From positions 1-64,000 of the forward strand of contig JAJXWD010000005.1 in NCBI GenBank assembly GCA_021781835.1: a stretch of 64,000 nt of DNA, read 5' to 3'. Position 1 is the stretch's first letter, and each line of letters begins with the position of its first letter. Below the pieces are notes generated by a model that worked only from the letters and a program-made list of their open reading frames with translations, searched no databases and was not told the DNA's origin. Shown here piece by piece: positions 16,882 through 25,410 of the stretch. Origin of the DNA: Pseudomonadota bacterium (lineage in GTDB: Bacteria > Pseudomonadota > Alphaproteobacteria > Acetobacterales > Acetobacteraceae). The position numbers were made by a program, and so were the translations under genes.

Positions 16882-17672
16882 TCTCCAGCCTCGGCCGTGC
16901 GTTCTTCCGTATTTTCCACCTTATTCTTATCTTTGCTTTTGGTTATGAACGCATCCAGACTTTGCCGTATCACCACCCCCGGTTTTCCTTCCGCCAGCAA
17001 GACAAGCCCCTTAACCAATATGGACCGCTCATGTCCAAGCTCCTTGGCCAGATGCTTCAACCTCGCCCCCAAGGGCAGGGCAATCAAATTGGCAAATCCG
17101 ACACCATAAATCGTTGCCACAAACGCCGTCGCAATACCTCCGCCAAGTTCTTCAGGATGATTCAATCTCATCATGACATGAATCAATCCCAAAACCGCGC
17201 CCATCACACCGATCGTCGGCGAGTACCCACCAATCGCCTCCCAAACCTCGCCAGCTTCCACCTGCTTTTTGCCGCTCAAATCAGAGCATTCGAAAAGAAT
17301 TGTTTCTAAATCATCAAGAGAATTGTTATCTATAATCAGCTGCAAACCACGCTTCTGAAGCGGTTCATCAACCTCATCAACAACCTTCTCCAACGCCAAG
17401 GTTCCCTGGCTTCTGGCCAAAGATGACCAATCAGACAAATTTGAAACAAATTCAGTCAAATCGACCTTCGGCGGCTTCACCAACCAGATAATCGCCTTAA
17501 AGGCCCCAAGGACAGACTGAAATCCAAAATGAACCATCGTCGCCGTAAAGGAACCGCAGATAACAATAATGACCGCCGTCAGAGAGCAAAGTGAAGATAA
17601 TGGATCATGATCAGAGAGCGCTCCGCCAATAACGACCAAGAATCCCAAAACAAGGCCGATCAGACTACTCAC
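16878..17672 (-). CDS. motA: Stator protein MotA
   Basis: 264-aa protein with four membrane segments that forms the ion-channel stator with MotB. Hallmarks are the third and fourth helices GGYSPTIGVMGAVLGLIHVM and GIATAFVATIYGVGFANLIALPLGARLK, which contain the two prolines essential for torque, and the cytoplasmic loop between helices 2 and 3 with basic/acidic residues that contact FliG. Short N-terminus and overall layout resemble the PomA/MotP branch more than E. coli MotA; which ion is used cannot be told. Overlaps fliA by 8 bp. Confidence 0.94.
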   Translation of the reverse strand: MSSLIGLVLGFLVVIGGALSDHDPLSSLCSLTAVIIVICGSFTATMVHFGFQSVLGAFKAIIWLVKPPKVDLTEFVSNLSDWSSLARSQGTLALEKVVDEVDEPLQKRGLQLIIDNNSLDDLETILFECSDLSGKKQVEAGEVWEAIGGYSPTIGVMGAVLGLIHVMMRLNHPEELGGGIATAFVATIYGVGFANLIALPLGARLKHLAKELGHERSILVKGLVLLAEGKPGVVIRQSLDAFITKSKDKNKVENTEERTAEAGE

Positions 17673-18237
17673 TCTTCTGACTCCGATTTTGCATCACATC
17701 ATTTACACGTATCGCTATTTTACCTAACGCGCTTTTCTTAATTTTAGATGCGTAGCCTTCACTCACTCCCAGGATTTTCGATATCTCCCGATTATTAAGA
17801 TCTTCATAATAATGAAGCATTAAAACACGATTTTCAATTTCTGATAAACTCTTAATTGCCCCTTCAATCAACGCCATATTATCTTCTTCTACCAAACCAG
17901 AAAGCGGCGTAAGTCCCCCGCCATCCTCCTCATCAATTTTTACATTTTCCAACTCCTCCACCTCAACCCGCCCGCGCCTCTGCCTGCCCTCCCGACGCAA
18001 CCCATCTATCATCGCCCCCCGAATACGCCTCGCCGCAAAAACTCGAAAATCGACCCCCTTTGAAACGCTAAACCTGGCGACCGCTTCCATCATTCCTATT
18101 GCACCAAGCTGCAAAAGCTCATCCAAATCAGCCCATGGCATGCGTGCTTTAATTAAAAGCGCGGTTCTCTTAATGTCGTTTCCGTAAATATCGACAATTG
18201 TCTGATCTAAATTTTTTCCTTCAAGCTCTTTCATCAT
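17665..18237 (-). CDS. fliA: Short FliA-type (sigma-28) sigma factor
   Basis: 190-aa sigma factor, about 50 residues shorter than typical FliA. Region 2 is clear at about 25-85: LDELLQLGAIGMMEAVARFSVSKGVDFRVFAARRIRGAMIDGLRR, with the RIRGAM(I/L)DxLR signature of sigma-28. Region 4 is at about 130-180 (IENRVLMLHYYEDLNNREISKILGVSEGYASKIKKSAL). The stretch between them (QRRGRVEVEELENVKIDEEDGGG...) is acidic and lacks a recognisable region 3. It should direct flagellin and late genes and be checked by the FlgM at 4307-4612. Overlaps flhA by 17 bp and motA by 8 bp. Confidence 0.85.
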   Translation of the reverse strand: MMKELEGKNLDQTIVDIYGNDIKRTALLIKARMPWADLDELLQLGAIGMMEAVARFSVSKGVDFRVFAARRIRGAMIDGLRREGRQRRGRVEVEELENVKIDEEDGGGLTPLSGLVEEDNMALIEGAIKSLSEIENRVLMLHYYEDLNNREISKILGVSEGYASKIKKSALGKIAIRVNDVMQNRSQKSE

Positions 18238-20299
18238 TCAGACCAAGAGTATGAATTACCTTCATTCTTATACTATCTGGAACCTCATCTATCCCTAAAA
18301 CCGTTAAAATATCTCCCAGAGCTTTTGATATTTTTCTTCTCATCAACGAAGGCACGACCAAGGGAACACCGCCACCAACCTCTTTTATTTCTTTCATGAG
18401 AGCGACGACACTTTCCCTTAAATGCCCAACAATGTCCGGAGGTATATCCAAGTTTTCTCCAACATCTTTAGCTGCCTTAATTGATCTGTAAACCAGATCC
18501 TCCAGCTTATCCCCCAGTATGATCACACGAAGAACACCATCTTTCGCAACAAATTTATTAACAATATAACGCCCAAGCCTGGACCTTACCGCACTCAAAA
18601 GTGTATCAATATCCTTGGCGCCATTTTCAGAACATTCCACCAAAGCTTCCGATATTCTTTCAAAATCTCTAATGGGTATTCCCTCAATCAAGAGCGCCTG
18701 CAAAACCTGCCTGATGACACTGACGCTCAAAGAAGCCCGCAGATCTTCGGCCAGCCTCGGCGTTCCCTCCGCCAATCTTAAAATAAGCGCCTCAACTTGA
18801 GGCCTGCCCAGAAGTTCGGCACCATATTTTTTTAATATTTCTGAAAAATGCGTTGCTATCGCTGACGAGGCATCGACAACAGTGTATCCCATTTCCTCCG
18901 CCAACGGTATATCAGCTTGCGCTATCCAAACCGCCGGCGCGCCAAATGCGGGGTCTTTCACATGATGCCCCTTATTCAACTTGGCGCTAACGCCATGCCC
19001 ACTTAAAGCCAGCCATTGATTTGGCCAAGCCTCTCCATCAGAAACATAAGCCCCTCTGATTGAAAACCGATATCCATGTATCTGAATATCAGAAGAGTCT
19101 CTAATATGGACGGCAGGCACCAAAAACCCCATCAACCGTCCATATCTCTGCCTGACCGCCGTCAAGCGCTTTAACAGCTTAGCTTCATCTCCACTAACAA
19201 GTGAAGTCAATCCAAATCCAATGCTCATCCCCAGTGGATCAACACCCGTAACATCCGGAATCGCATCTATTTTAGCGTCGTTTCTGCCATCGCCTTTCTC
19301 TATATTCTCTTGCGGGCCGTTGGGTACAGAAATTTGCTCTTCATTTATCTTCCATGCCGCTCCAGCCAAAAGCCCTGAAAACAGAAAAAAAGGTACATGC
19401 GCCATATGTGGCACAACCCCCAAAATTCCAGTGATCAGCGCCGACACTCCTAATGCCTGGGGATATTTTGATATTTGTCCTGCAATTTGCGCATGGATAT
19501 CTTCACCCGTCGACACCCTTGTAACAACCAGACCCGCTGCAATGGATATAGCAAGAGATGGAATTTGCGCAGCCAAACCATCGCCAACGGTCAGCAATGT
19601 AAAGGTTCGTGCGGCCTCGCCCAAATCAAGCCCATATTGAAAAACCCCTACAAGCAGGCCGCCAACCATGTTGATTGCCAAAATTGACATAGCCGCGACG
19701 ACATCCCCGCGGACAAATTTTGAAGCACCATCCATCGCGCCAAAGAAATCAGCTTCTTTACGCAATTCCGATCTACGCCTTTCCGCCGCTTCTCCATTCA
19801 AAACACCGGCATTAACTTCCGCGTCAATTGCCATTTGCCTGCCCGGAAGAGAGTCCAACATGAACCGCGCAGAAACCTCCGCAACTCTGCTGGCTCCCTT
19901 GGTAATGACAACAAAATTTATGATAATCAATATAATAAATACGATACCTCCTACAACATAATTTCCGCCCACCATAAAGTAGCCAAATGCCTCGATTACT
20001 TTTCCTGCAGCTCCAGGGCCGCTATATCCATCCAGAAGAATCGTCCTTGATGTAGCAACATTAAGAGCTAGACGCATCAATGTTGTTGACAACAATACAG
20101 ATGGAAACGACGAAAATTCCGATGGCGATTCAACATAGAGAGAGGCCGACAGCACAACCAACCCTATCGCAATATTAAGCGCAAACAAGAATGATATCAC
20201 AACCCCCGGCAATGGCACGACAAGCATCGCCAAAACCACCAAGACAATAGCCGGTCCCGCCAGCTGTGATATTGATATTTTTGCCTTCATAACAACCAA
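18221..20299 (-). CDS. flhA: Flagellar export gate protein FlhA
   Basis: 692-aa inner-membrane export gate. Eight hydrophobic segments lie in residues about 15-310, with the FHIPEP-family hallmarks LNVATSRTILLDGYSGPGAAGKVIEAFGYFMVGGNYVVGG, RVAEVSARFMLDSLPGRQMAIDAEVNAG, and GAMDGASKFVRGDV with Asp and Lys of the proton pathway. The soluble C-terminal domain (about 340-690) contains the chaperone-docking platform and ends with RMKVIHTLGLNDE. The gene is strikingly AT-rich compared with the flanks of the window. fliQ is 6 bp upstream; the 3' end overlaps fliA. Confidence 0.97.
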   Translation of the reverse strand: MVVMKAKISISQLAGPAIVLVVLAMLVVPLPGVVISFLFALNIAIGLVVLSASLYVESPSEFSSFPSVLLSTTLMRLALNVATSRTILLDGYSGPGAAGKVIEAFGYFMVGGNYVVGGIVFIILIIINFVVITKGASRVAEVSARFMLDSLPGRQMAIDAEVNAGVLNGEAAERRRSELRKEADFFGAMDGASKFVRGDVVAAMSILAINMVGGLLVGVFQYGLDLGEAARTFTLLTVGDGLAAQIPSLAISIAAGLVVTRVSTGEDIHAQIAGQISKYPQALGVSALITGILGVVPHMAHVPFFLFSGLLAGAAWKINEEQISVPNGPQENIEKGDGRNDAKIDAIPDVTGVDPLGMSIGFGLTSLVSGDEAKLLKRLTAVRQRYGRLMGFLVPAVHIRDSSDIQIHGYRFSIRGAYVSDGEAWPNQWLALSGHGVSAKLNKGHHVKDPAFGAPAVWIAQADIPLAEEMGYTVVDASSAIATHFSEILKKYGAELLGRPQVEALILRLAEGTPRLAEDLRASLSVSVIRQVLQALLIEGIPIRDFERISEALVECSENGAKDIDTLLSAVRSRLGRYIVNKFVAKDGVLRVIILGDKLEDLVYRSIKAAKDVGENLDIPPDIVGHLRESVVALMKEIKEVGGGVPLVVPSLMRRKISKALGDILTVLGIDEVPDSIRMKVIHTLGLNDERA

Positions 20300-20305
20300 G
20301 ATCCA

Positions 20306-20554
20306 TTATGAACGAATAGCATTCGGGATCATCCTAAATATTTCTTTGGCATAAATAGTTAATACATCAAATATTTTTGGACCAAAAATAATTACAATTA
20401 GGAAAATTGTGCATAATTTAGCAACGACCAACAAAGATGCTTCTCGTATTTGCGTTGCAGCCTGAAACAAACCGCCTAAAATTCCAACAACCAACAGCGG
20501 CATGAAAAAAGAAAATGAGAAGCTTGCCAAAGCAATTATAAAATGAGCAGGCAA
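20306..20554 (-). CDS. fliQ: Flagellar export gate protein FliQ
   Basis: 82-aa protein with two membrane helices (about 8-33 and 43-66) and the connecting loop GGLFQAATQIREASLLVVAKL, which is the FliQ/SctS signature (GlxqaxTqIqExtlxfvpKi). Four FliQ copies surround the FliP5-FliR1 export channel. FliP, FliR and FlhB, usually encoded next door, are not in this window. One bp after the fliM-fliN fusion. Confidence 0.93.
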   Translation of the reverse strand: MPAHFIIALASFSFSFFMPLLVVGILGGLFQAATQIREASLLVVAKLCTIFLIVIIFGPKIFDVLTIYAKEIFRMIPNAIRS

Positions 20555-20555
20555 A

Positions 20556-20927
20556 TTATGATCTCCTTATTTTTATATCCTCTTCACCGCCATTTTCCTC
20601 ATTTAAAGATGTTATTCTTACACCATAACGATCATTTCCAACCGCCACAACTTCCCCATATCCCAACTTTTGTCCATTGATATAAATTGAAAGAGGGTCC
20701 CCAATCTGCCGATCAAGAGCTATTATCTGACCATGCCGAATAGCGCGCGCCTCTTTAAAACTCAATTTTGAGCGCCCCAACTCTACCGAAACATCAACCT
20801 CAACTCTATCAAGAGTCGATCTGATGTTTGATTTGCTTTTTTCTGGTATTTTTCCGATCTCTAAATCTTGAATATCTTTTTCCACCTCCATTTTCCTTAA
20901 CTCAGCGCCTTCATTTAAATCAGACAT
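20556..20927 (-). CDS. Predicted internally translated FliN-like fragment of the fusion
   Basis: Within the FliM-FliN fusion, an in-frame ATG at 20927 (Met296) stands at the border between the first SpoA domain and the linker. It is preceded, with a 6-nt gap, by GGAGGA (revcomp of 20934-20939), one of the best Shine-Dalgarno matches in the locus. Initiation here would give a 123-aa protein starting MSDLNEGAELRKMEVEKD and containing the complete FliN-type SpoA domain, close to the usual FliN length of about 130-140. In type III secretion systems SctQ (YscQ, Spa33) uses exactly such an internal start to supply the free C-terminal subunit. Predicted from sequence only; expression is untested. 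Confidence 0.6.
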   Translation of the reverse strand: MSDLNEGAELRKMEVEKDIQDLEIGKIPEKSKSNIRSTLDRVEVDVSVELGRSKLSFKEARAIRHGQIIALDRQIGDPLSIYINGQKLGYGEVVAVGNDRYGVRITSLNEENGGEEDIKIRRS

Positions 20928-21812
20928 ATCAGTTCCTCCAAATACCAAAGCCGAACAACATACGGTACCATTTATTTGGCCATATTTCGCTTCAAATAAG
21001 ACGACATCATCAGATAATATCGTGCACATATCAGACAGTGATACCGGCAAAACATCTCCAACTCCCCACGCATCAACGTCTCCAATCTGCAAAGAAAATT
21101 TCAGCAACTCAGCTTTAATATTTAAATAAATATCGCCGAGAAATCTGTCGACGGATCTAGACCACGAGACATCATCTGCCTGCCCCGTTAACAGACCAGA
21201 TTGATTGCTTATCTTCGCCTCCAAAGGCTCTAGCGTTGTATATGGAATTACAATTTTTATCGCTCCAGAACCCAACGCCGTCTCAAATATTCCTGTAACC
21301 ACAACAACCCAATCTTTAGCATCTCCAATTGCAAGCAATGCACTTGAAGTTTCATATGAAAGTGGATCTGAATGAATTTCGATCAGTGGCGAAATCGAAT
21401 CTTCTATCGTCTTTGACGTCAGCATAATAAGTTGCTTGCCAATTCTAGTCTCCAAGATAGACAGCTCATATCTTTCATACGTTGTTGAGCTGGTTGACCC
21501 GCACAATGCATCCACAATGGCACCGATCAAATCTCCATCAACGACTATTAGTATGCGCCCCCTCAAGGGCGAGACGTCGATCGTTCCCGCCAACATTACA
21601 TCCGGAAGAGATCCTAATGCCGATTCGTGACTGATAACATTTGTTATGCTAGACAAAACTTGAACCGGATACCTGGTTTTTTGAAATATATTTACCGATA
21701 TTTGTCGCAATATTCTGTCTGAAAGACTTTCCATCAAAACTGATCGAAGCTGAGGAATTCCCCCAGGATCGAGCAAATCAATGATTTCATATTCAATATC
21801 TGTTTCAGGCAT
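20556..21812 (-). CDS. FliM-FliN fusion, flagellar C-ring protein
   Basis: 418-aa switch-complex protein. Residues about 20-215 match the FliM middle domain: VMLAGTIDVSPLRGRILIVVD, the YERYELSILETRIGKQL segment, and IKIVIPYTTLEPLEAKI (FliM hallmark iPYstlePi). Residues 230-300 form a first SpoA domain (QIGDVDAWGVGDVLPVSLSDM...AKYGQINGT), as in FliM. After a charged linker (about 300-333) a second SpoA domain with FliN character follows (335-405: VEVDVSVELGRSKLSFKEARAI...GDPLSIYINGQKLGYGEVVAVGNDRYGVRIT). The two-SpoA layout is that of type III secretion SctQ. A divergent EIIDLLDPG near residue 9 may be a relic of the CheY-binding EIDALL peptide. No separate fliN in the window. Overlaps the fliK-like gene by 8 bp. 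Confidence 0.88.
   Translation of the reverse strand: MPETDIEYEIIDLLDPGGIPQLRSVLMESLSDRILRQISVNIFQKTRYPVQVLSSITNVISHESALGSLPDVMLAGTIDVSPLRGRILIVVDGDLIGAIVDALCGSTSSTTYERYELSILETRIGKQLIMLTSKTIEDSISPLIEIHSDPLSYETSSALLAIGDAKDWVVVVTGIFETALGSGAIKIVIPYTTLEPLEAKISNQSGLLTGQADDVSWSRSVDRFLGDIYLNIKAELLKFSLQIGDVDAWGVGDVLPVSLSDMCTILSDDVVLFEAKYGQINGTVCCSALVFGGTDMSDLNEGAELRKMEVEKDIQDLEIGKIPEKSKSNIRSTLDRVEVDVSVELGRSKLSFKEARAIRHGQIIALDRQIGDPLSIYINGQKLGYGEVVAVGNDRYGVRITSLNEENGGEEDIKIRRS
20925..20939 (-). promoter_or_regulatory. Internal ribosome binding site and start codon at the FliM/FliN boundary
   Basis: Minus strand reads GGAGGA, ACTGAT, ATG. The hexamer is fully complementary to the anti-Shine-Dalgarno core and optimally spaced. 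The encoded Gly-Gly-Thr-Asp could have been written with many other codons, which makes a functional site more plausible than chance. Confidence 0.6.
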
Positions 21813-22887
21813 ATTTTATCAAATCTTGATTGTCTATATTAAATTCTTTTGATTTCATCCGGAAATTTTTTTCCACCCCTATCCTGTCTTTTTTCTTGTC
21901 TTGTTCACCAAAATCACGACCAAACCCTTGATTTCCAATATCATACTGAAGGTTTGCTCCCGCTTTTTTATCAGAAGCAGTCTCTGCATGATTGAAATCA
22001 AGCAAATGGTGCGAATTTGACTGAATATTTATCGAAACATTGTTATTCGAAACCACCACTTTTACCAGCGCCTCTCCCACCTCTGGAACCGTTACATTTA
22101 ATGTTATTGAATTCACATTTGATGTATCTTTGCCAGAATTTACCGACACCGCTTCCGCTTTATACGATTTTTCTTCTTGATTTTTGACAATAAATACGCC
22201 GCTGGTACTTTTATCTTGATTGCCTGCGCCCTTTACGTCAGCTTGATAAAAACCACTTACGTGCGTTTGGACAGCATACGGCGCCCCACTCAACTGGGTA
22301 TCAGTTTTTCTGCCAACAGCTTCATCAATCATTGAAGGGTGTATAACAGGCAGGATTTGACCACTTCTCTCATGGTTTTTTTCGGTTTTTTTCTCTTGTT
22401 CTTTTTTCTCCGGTTTTAAATCAAATAAATGTCCCGGGATCTTTACTGCTTTCTTCCCCTCCTCAACCGGTGGCGGCACATTTCCCGCTGCTTCTTCTAC
22501 ATTATTCGAAGTCAATTTAATTTTTATATCATTGTTTTGGATTGATTTTTTAACATAATCGGCATGTTGTATCGCAACCATTGTGGAGGCATAAACCGGC
22601 TTTTTCCCCTCTGTCGTAGATGAATTCTGGTTCCCTTCGGGTTTCACCAAATCTACTTTTTTTTTCTGTCCATCTATTTTTGTTAAATCATCAAATTCCT
22701 TCGAGAAACTTCCTTTTGGCAGCGCCACTTTTTTATCCCCCGCAAGTTGCGCCACGTCTCCAGATAAATGGCTTTTAACACCCCCCTCAATCGGCAAGCT
22801 TACAGTCAAATTCAATGTCTGTTGTTTGGATTCCACAGAAATTTTTGAAAAAATCCGCTCCGGGATGCTGATCAACGTATTTATCAT
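21805..22887 (-). CDS. FliK-like hook-length control protein (candidate)
   Basis: 360-aa hydrophilic, low-complexity protein rich in Lys, Asn, Ser, Gln and Glu with no membrane segment. Around residues 255-305 it has an alternating hydrophobic beta pattern (SITLNVTVPEVGEALVKVVVSNNNVSINIQ) resembling the FliK C-terminal core, in which LxPxxLGxVxVxlxxxxgxvxvxf is typical. A disordered secreted ruler with a small C-terminal domain between fliG and fliM is what FliK looks like. The similarity is weak. Very AT-rich. Overlaps fliG by 4 bp and the fliM-fliN gene by 8 bp. Confidence 0.55.
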   Translation of the reverse strand: MINTLISIPERIFSKISVESKQQTLNLTVSLPIEGGVKSHLSGDVAQLAGDKKVALPKGSFSKEFDDLTKIDGQKKKVDLVKPEGNQNSSTTEGKKPVYASTMVAIQHADYVKKSIQNNDIKIKLTSNNVEEAAGNVPPPVEEGKKAVKIPGHLFDLKPEKKEQEKKTEKNHERSGQILPVIHPSMIDEAVGRKTDTQLSGAPYAVQTHVSGFYQADVKGAGNQDKSTSGVFIVKNQEEKSYKAEAVSVNSGKDTSNVNSITLNVTVPEVGEALVKVVVSNNNVSINIQSNSHHLLDFNHAETASDKKAGANLQYDIGNQGFGRDFGEQDKKKDRIGVEKNFRMKSKEFNIDNQDLIKYA

Positions 22888-23906
22888 ATCATTTCATCCG
22901 TCTGGCCCAAGGTAATCTTGCCTTCCGATGAAAGCCTCAGCGCAATCTCAACCACCTCCGCCTGCGCCGCAATCGCATCAGATCGCCTGATCGGCGGCCC
23001 TGACCGCAATTCTTCTTTCAATATTTCAACTTGGCGAGATGATAAATTCTGGAAAAATCTGTTTCTCAACGTATCATCAACAAGCCGTAGCGCCGCCGCC
23101 AGCTTATCCCCATTAACCTCACGCAGCAAAATCTGCATGCCACGGTCTGGAAGATTGCCAAGATCAATGAACGTAAACAAATTCTCTTTAATTTTCTCAG
23201 ATACAACTTCATCTTTTTCTTTAATGGTATTCAAAATTGAATCCGACAATGAGCTAGAAAAATGGTTCAATATATCCGCCGCCTGCTTCGGGCCACCCAA
23301 ATTCGCCACACGGCGGCTCCCGGAAACCTCCAAATCAACCGCCTGTTCCAGCATTTCTTTAAGTTCCGAAACCGCAATCGGCGACACCGCATCCAATGTG
23401 GTAAACCTGAACAACGCCTCCGCCGCCAACTCTTCCGGCAGATGAGACAATATATTGGCCGCCAGCTCATGCGGCACATGGGCCAGCAACAACGCAATCG
23501 TCTGCGGCCGCTCGCGGGAAATCTGTACCGCCAACGCCCTTGGATCCGTGTTTGCCGGCAAATGCAACACATCCCGACGCTTCACCTTGTTGATCTTGGA
23601 CAAAATCTCTTTGGCTTGCGCATCGCCCAAGGCGCTGGTCAAAACCCTGGTCAAGAACTTGATGCCATCAACCCCCAGCCCCGCTCCTTGAATATCATTG
23701 GCGAATGACACCATGACATCGCTCAAGGCCATTACCGACACGTCTTTTAAATTCGAAAATGACTGAGATATCTTGCCAACAGCGCCACCATCCATCTCCT
23801 TCAATATCTGCGAGGCAACCTCCTCCCCAAGCTCGCGCAACACAAGCGCCGCCCTGGTCGCCCCCGAAAGCTGCTCTGCTTGCTGTGCTTTTTGCACATC
23901 ACTCAT
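22884..23906 (-). CDS. fliG: Flagellar motor switch protein FliG
   Basis: 340-aa rotor protein that joins the MS ring to the C ring and contacts MotA. The N-terminal domain starts SGATRAALVLRELGEEVASQILKEMD (family kaAilLlslGeexAaxvlkxL). The middle domain has RERPQTIALLLAHVPHELAANILSHLPEELAAEALFR (typical EhPQtiAliLxxlxpxxAaxvLxxLp). The C-terminal domain has LGNLPDRGMQILLREVNGDKLAAALRLVDDTLRNRFFQNLSSRQVEILKEEL with the charged torque helix. Length and order of domains are normal. Overlaps fliF by 8 bp and the fliK-like gene by 4 bp. Confidence 0.96.
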   Translation of the reverse strand: MSDVQKAQQAEQLSGATRAALVLRELGEEVASQILKEMDGGAVGKISQSFSNLKDVSVMALSDVMVSFANDIQGAGLGVDGIKFLTRVLTSALGDAQAKEILSKINKVKRRDVLHLPANTDPRALAVQISRERPQTIALLLAHVPHELAANILSHLPEELAAEALFRFTTLDAVSPIAVSELKEMLEQAVDLEVSGSRRVANLGGPKQAADILNHFSSSLSDSILNTIKEKDEVVSEKIKENLFTFIDLGNLPDRGMQILLREVNGDKLAAALRLVDDTLRNRFFQNLSSRQVEILKEELRSGPPIRRSDAIAAQAEVVEIALRLSSEGKITLGQTDEMI

Positions 23907-25410
23907 TTTCTTCTACCCAATTTTGTAAAATCCTCGCCACTCCCGGTATGTTCTCAGAAACATAAGATTTGACATCGGGATATGCTGGCGCGGCAATCTG
24001 CAACTCTTGTGGCGCCTGCTTTTTCTCCGGCAAAGCCCGCCTTTCCGCTATCACATAAAGCTTCTTCCCAATCGGCTTCACAACCCCAAACAGCACGATC
24101 ACCACGGCCAAAAGCTCAAACATCGGCTGGGATATAGACGGCACGATCGCGGCAATCCGCGATGATAATTGCGGCCCCTGCGTCACCTGGTAGCGCGTAT
24201 CATAAACCGCTATCGTCGTCGGTTCGTTTGAAAACGAACTTGAAATTATACTCTTGATCCCCGCATCCTTGACCCCCCCGCCCATGGCCGTGGTGTTGAC
24301 CACCACCGACACCGCAAGAGACTTCAACGCCCACGGTGCATTGGTAATCTTGGTGTCACGCTCATCATTGAGATATAGCTGGTCATAGCTCTGGTCGGTA
24401 TTTTCCGGCGTTTTGGCCGCGCTCCCCGCTCCTGCCTGGGGTGCCTGCCCATTGGGCGGCGGCGGCGTGGTCGATGTCTGGCCCGGCGGCTCGTTCGATA
24501 AGGCCCCCGGTATCCCATAAGCGGCATCCGATGCCGATTTAGCCGAACTATCCGTCGTCAAACGCGAAAAATCATGCCCCGGCCCATAACTGACCTGACG
24601 TATGGCCACCTGAGAAAAATCCACATTCGCCAAAACAGAAACCCGAAAATTATCAGCCCCTAAAATCGGCGTCAGCAGCCCGGTAATGCGCTGCGCCGCA
24701 TCGGCCTCTATCTCCTTGGTAACCTGCATCTGGCTTTCCGGAATTGCCGTCTTTGATTCCGGAAACACCGTCGTTCCCGACAATGTCTGGATCGATATAT
24801 CATCGGCTGAAATCCCCGGCACCGCGCCCGAAATCAAATTGGCGATGGCCTGCGCATCAGCCCGCGCCTCATCATCCGTCGCGCCTATGACCACAGAGGC
24901 CGAAGGTTTCGGACTGTCTTGCAAAAACGGCGTATCATCTGGCATCGCCACAAAAACCTGCGCGCTCTGCACGCCGTTCATCTGCATGACCGAATCAGAG
25001 ATCGACTGCTCCAAGGCCCGCGTCGCCAATGTCTGCTGCGCCAAGCTCGAAGCCGTCAGCGGCGCGTTCACCAGCGCGTTAATGGCGTCCTGGGCGCCAG
25101 ATTGCGGCACCTGCGCATCTCCAAGCTCCAGGCGCGCCTGCCCCAGCATGTCATCTGGCACGGCAATCACATTGCCCGCCTGCTCAAGCTTATAAGGAAT
25201 TCCAAGCTTTTGCAGCTCCGCAATCACCTTGCCGCCATCCGCCGGCGTCAGCCCATCGCTCAAAACCACATAAGGCGGGCCAGACATCTCAACCCATCCG
25301 CCAATCGCCCCTGTCACCAGGGCAACGGCAACCAGCATCCATCCCCACACCGGCACAGCGGCGAGATAAGAAACAGCCGTCTTATAAAAATCGCTGAGCG
25401 CGGCCATCAT
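23899..25410 (-). CDS. fliF: Flagellar MS-ring protein FliF
   Basis: 503-aa double-spanning membrane protein forming the MS ring. First membrane helix about 17-40 (VPVWGWMLVAVALVTGAIGGW); periplasmic ring-building motifs include YVVLSDGLTPADGGKVIAELQKLGIPYKLEQAGNVIAVPDDML, LEQSISDSVMQMNGVQSAQVFVAMP and SGAVPGISADDISIQTLSG. A Pro/Gly/Ala-rich insert covers about 300-340. The second helix is about 425-445 (MFELLAVVIVLFGVV), and the C-terminal tail (NIPGVARILQNWVEENE) is the FliG-binding end. Its start overlaps the fliE stop as TGATG. Confidence 0.95.
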   Translation of the reverse strand: MMAALSDFYKTAVSYLAAVPVWGWMLVAVALVTGAIGGWVEMSGPPYVVLSDGLTPADGGKVIAELQKLGIPYKLEQAGNVIAVPDDMLGQARLELGDAQVPQSGAQDAINALVNAPLTASSLAQQTLATRALEQSISDSVMQMNGVQSAQVFVAMPDDTPFLQDSPKPSASVVIGATDDEARADAQAIANLISGAVPGISADDISIQTLSGTTVFPESKTAIPESQMQVTKEIEADAAQRITGLLTPILGADNFRVSVLANVDFSQVAIRQVSYGPGHDFSRLTTDSSAKSASDAAYGIPGALSNEPPGQTSTTPPPPNGQAPQAGAGSAAKTPENTDQSYDQLYLNDERDTKITNAPWALKSLAVSVVVNTTAMGGGVKDAGIKSIISSSFSNEPTTIAVYDTRYQVTQGPQLSSRIAAIVPSISQPMFELLAVVIVLFGVVKPIGKKLYVIAERRALPEKKQAPQELQIAAPAYPDVKSYVSENIPGVARILQNWVEENE

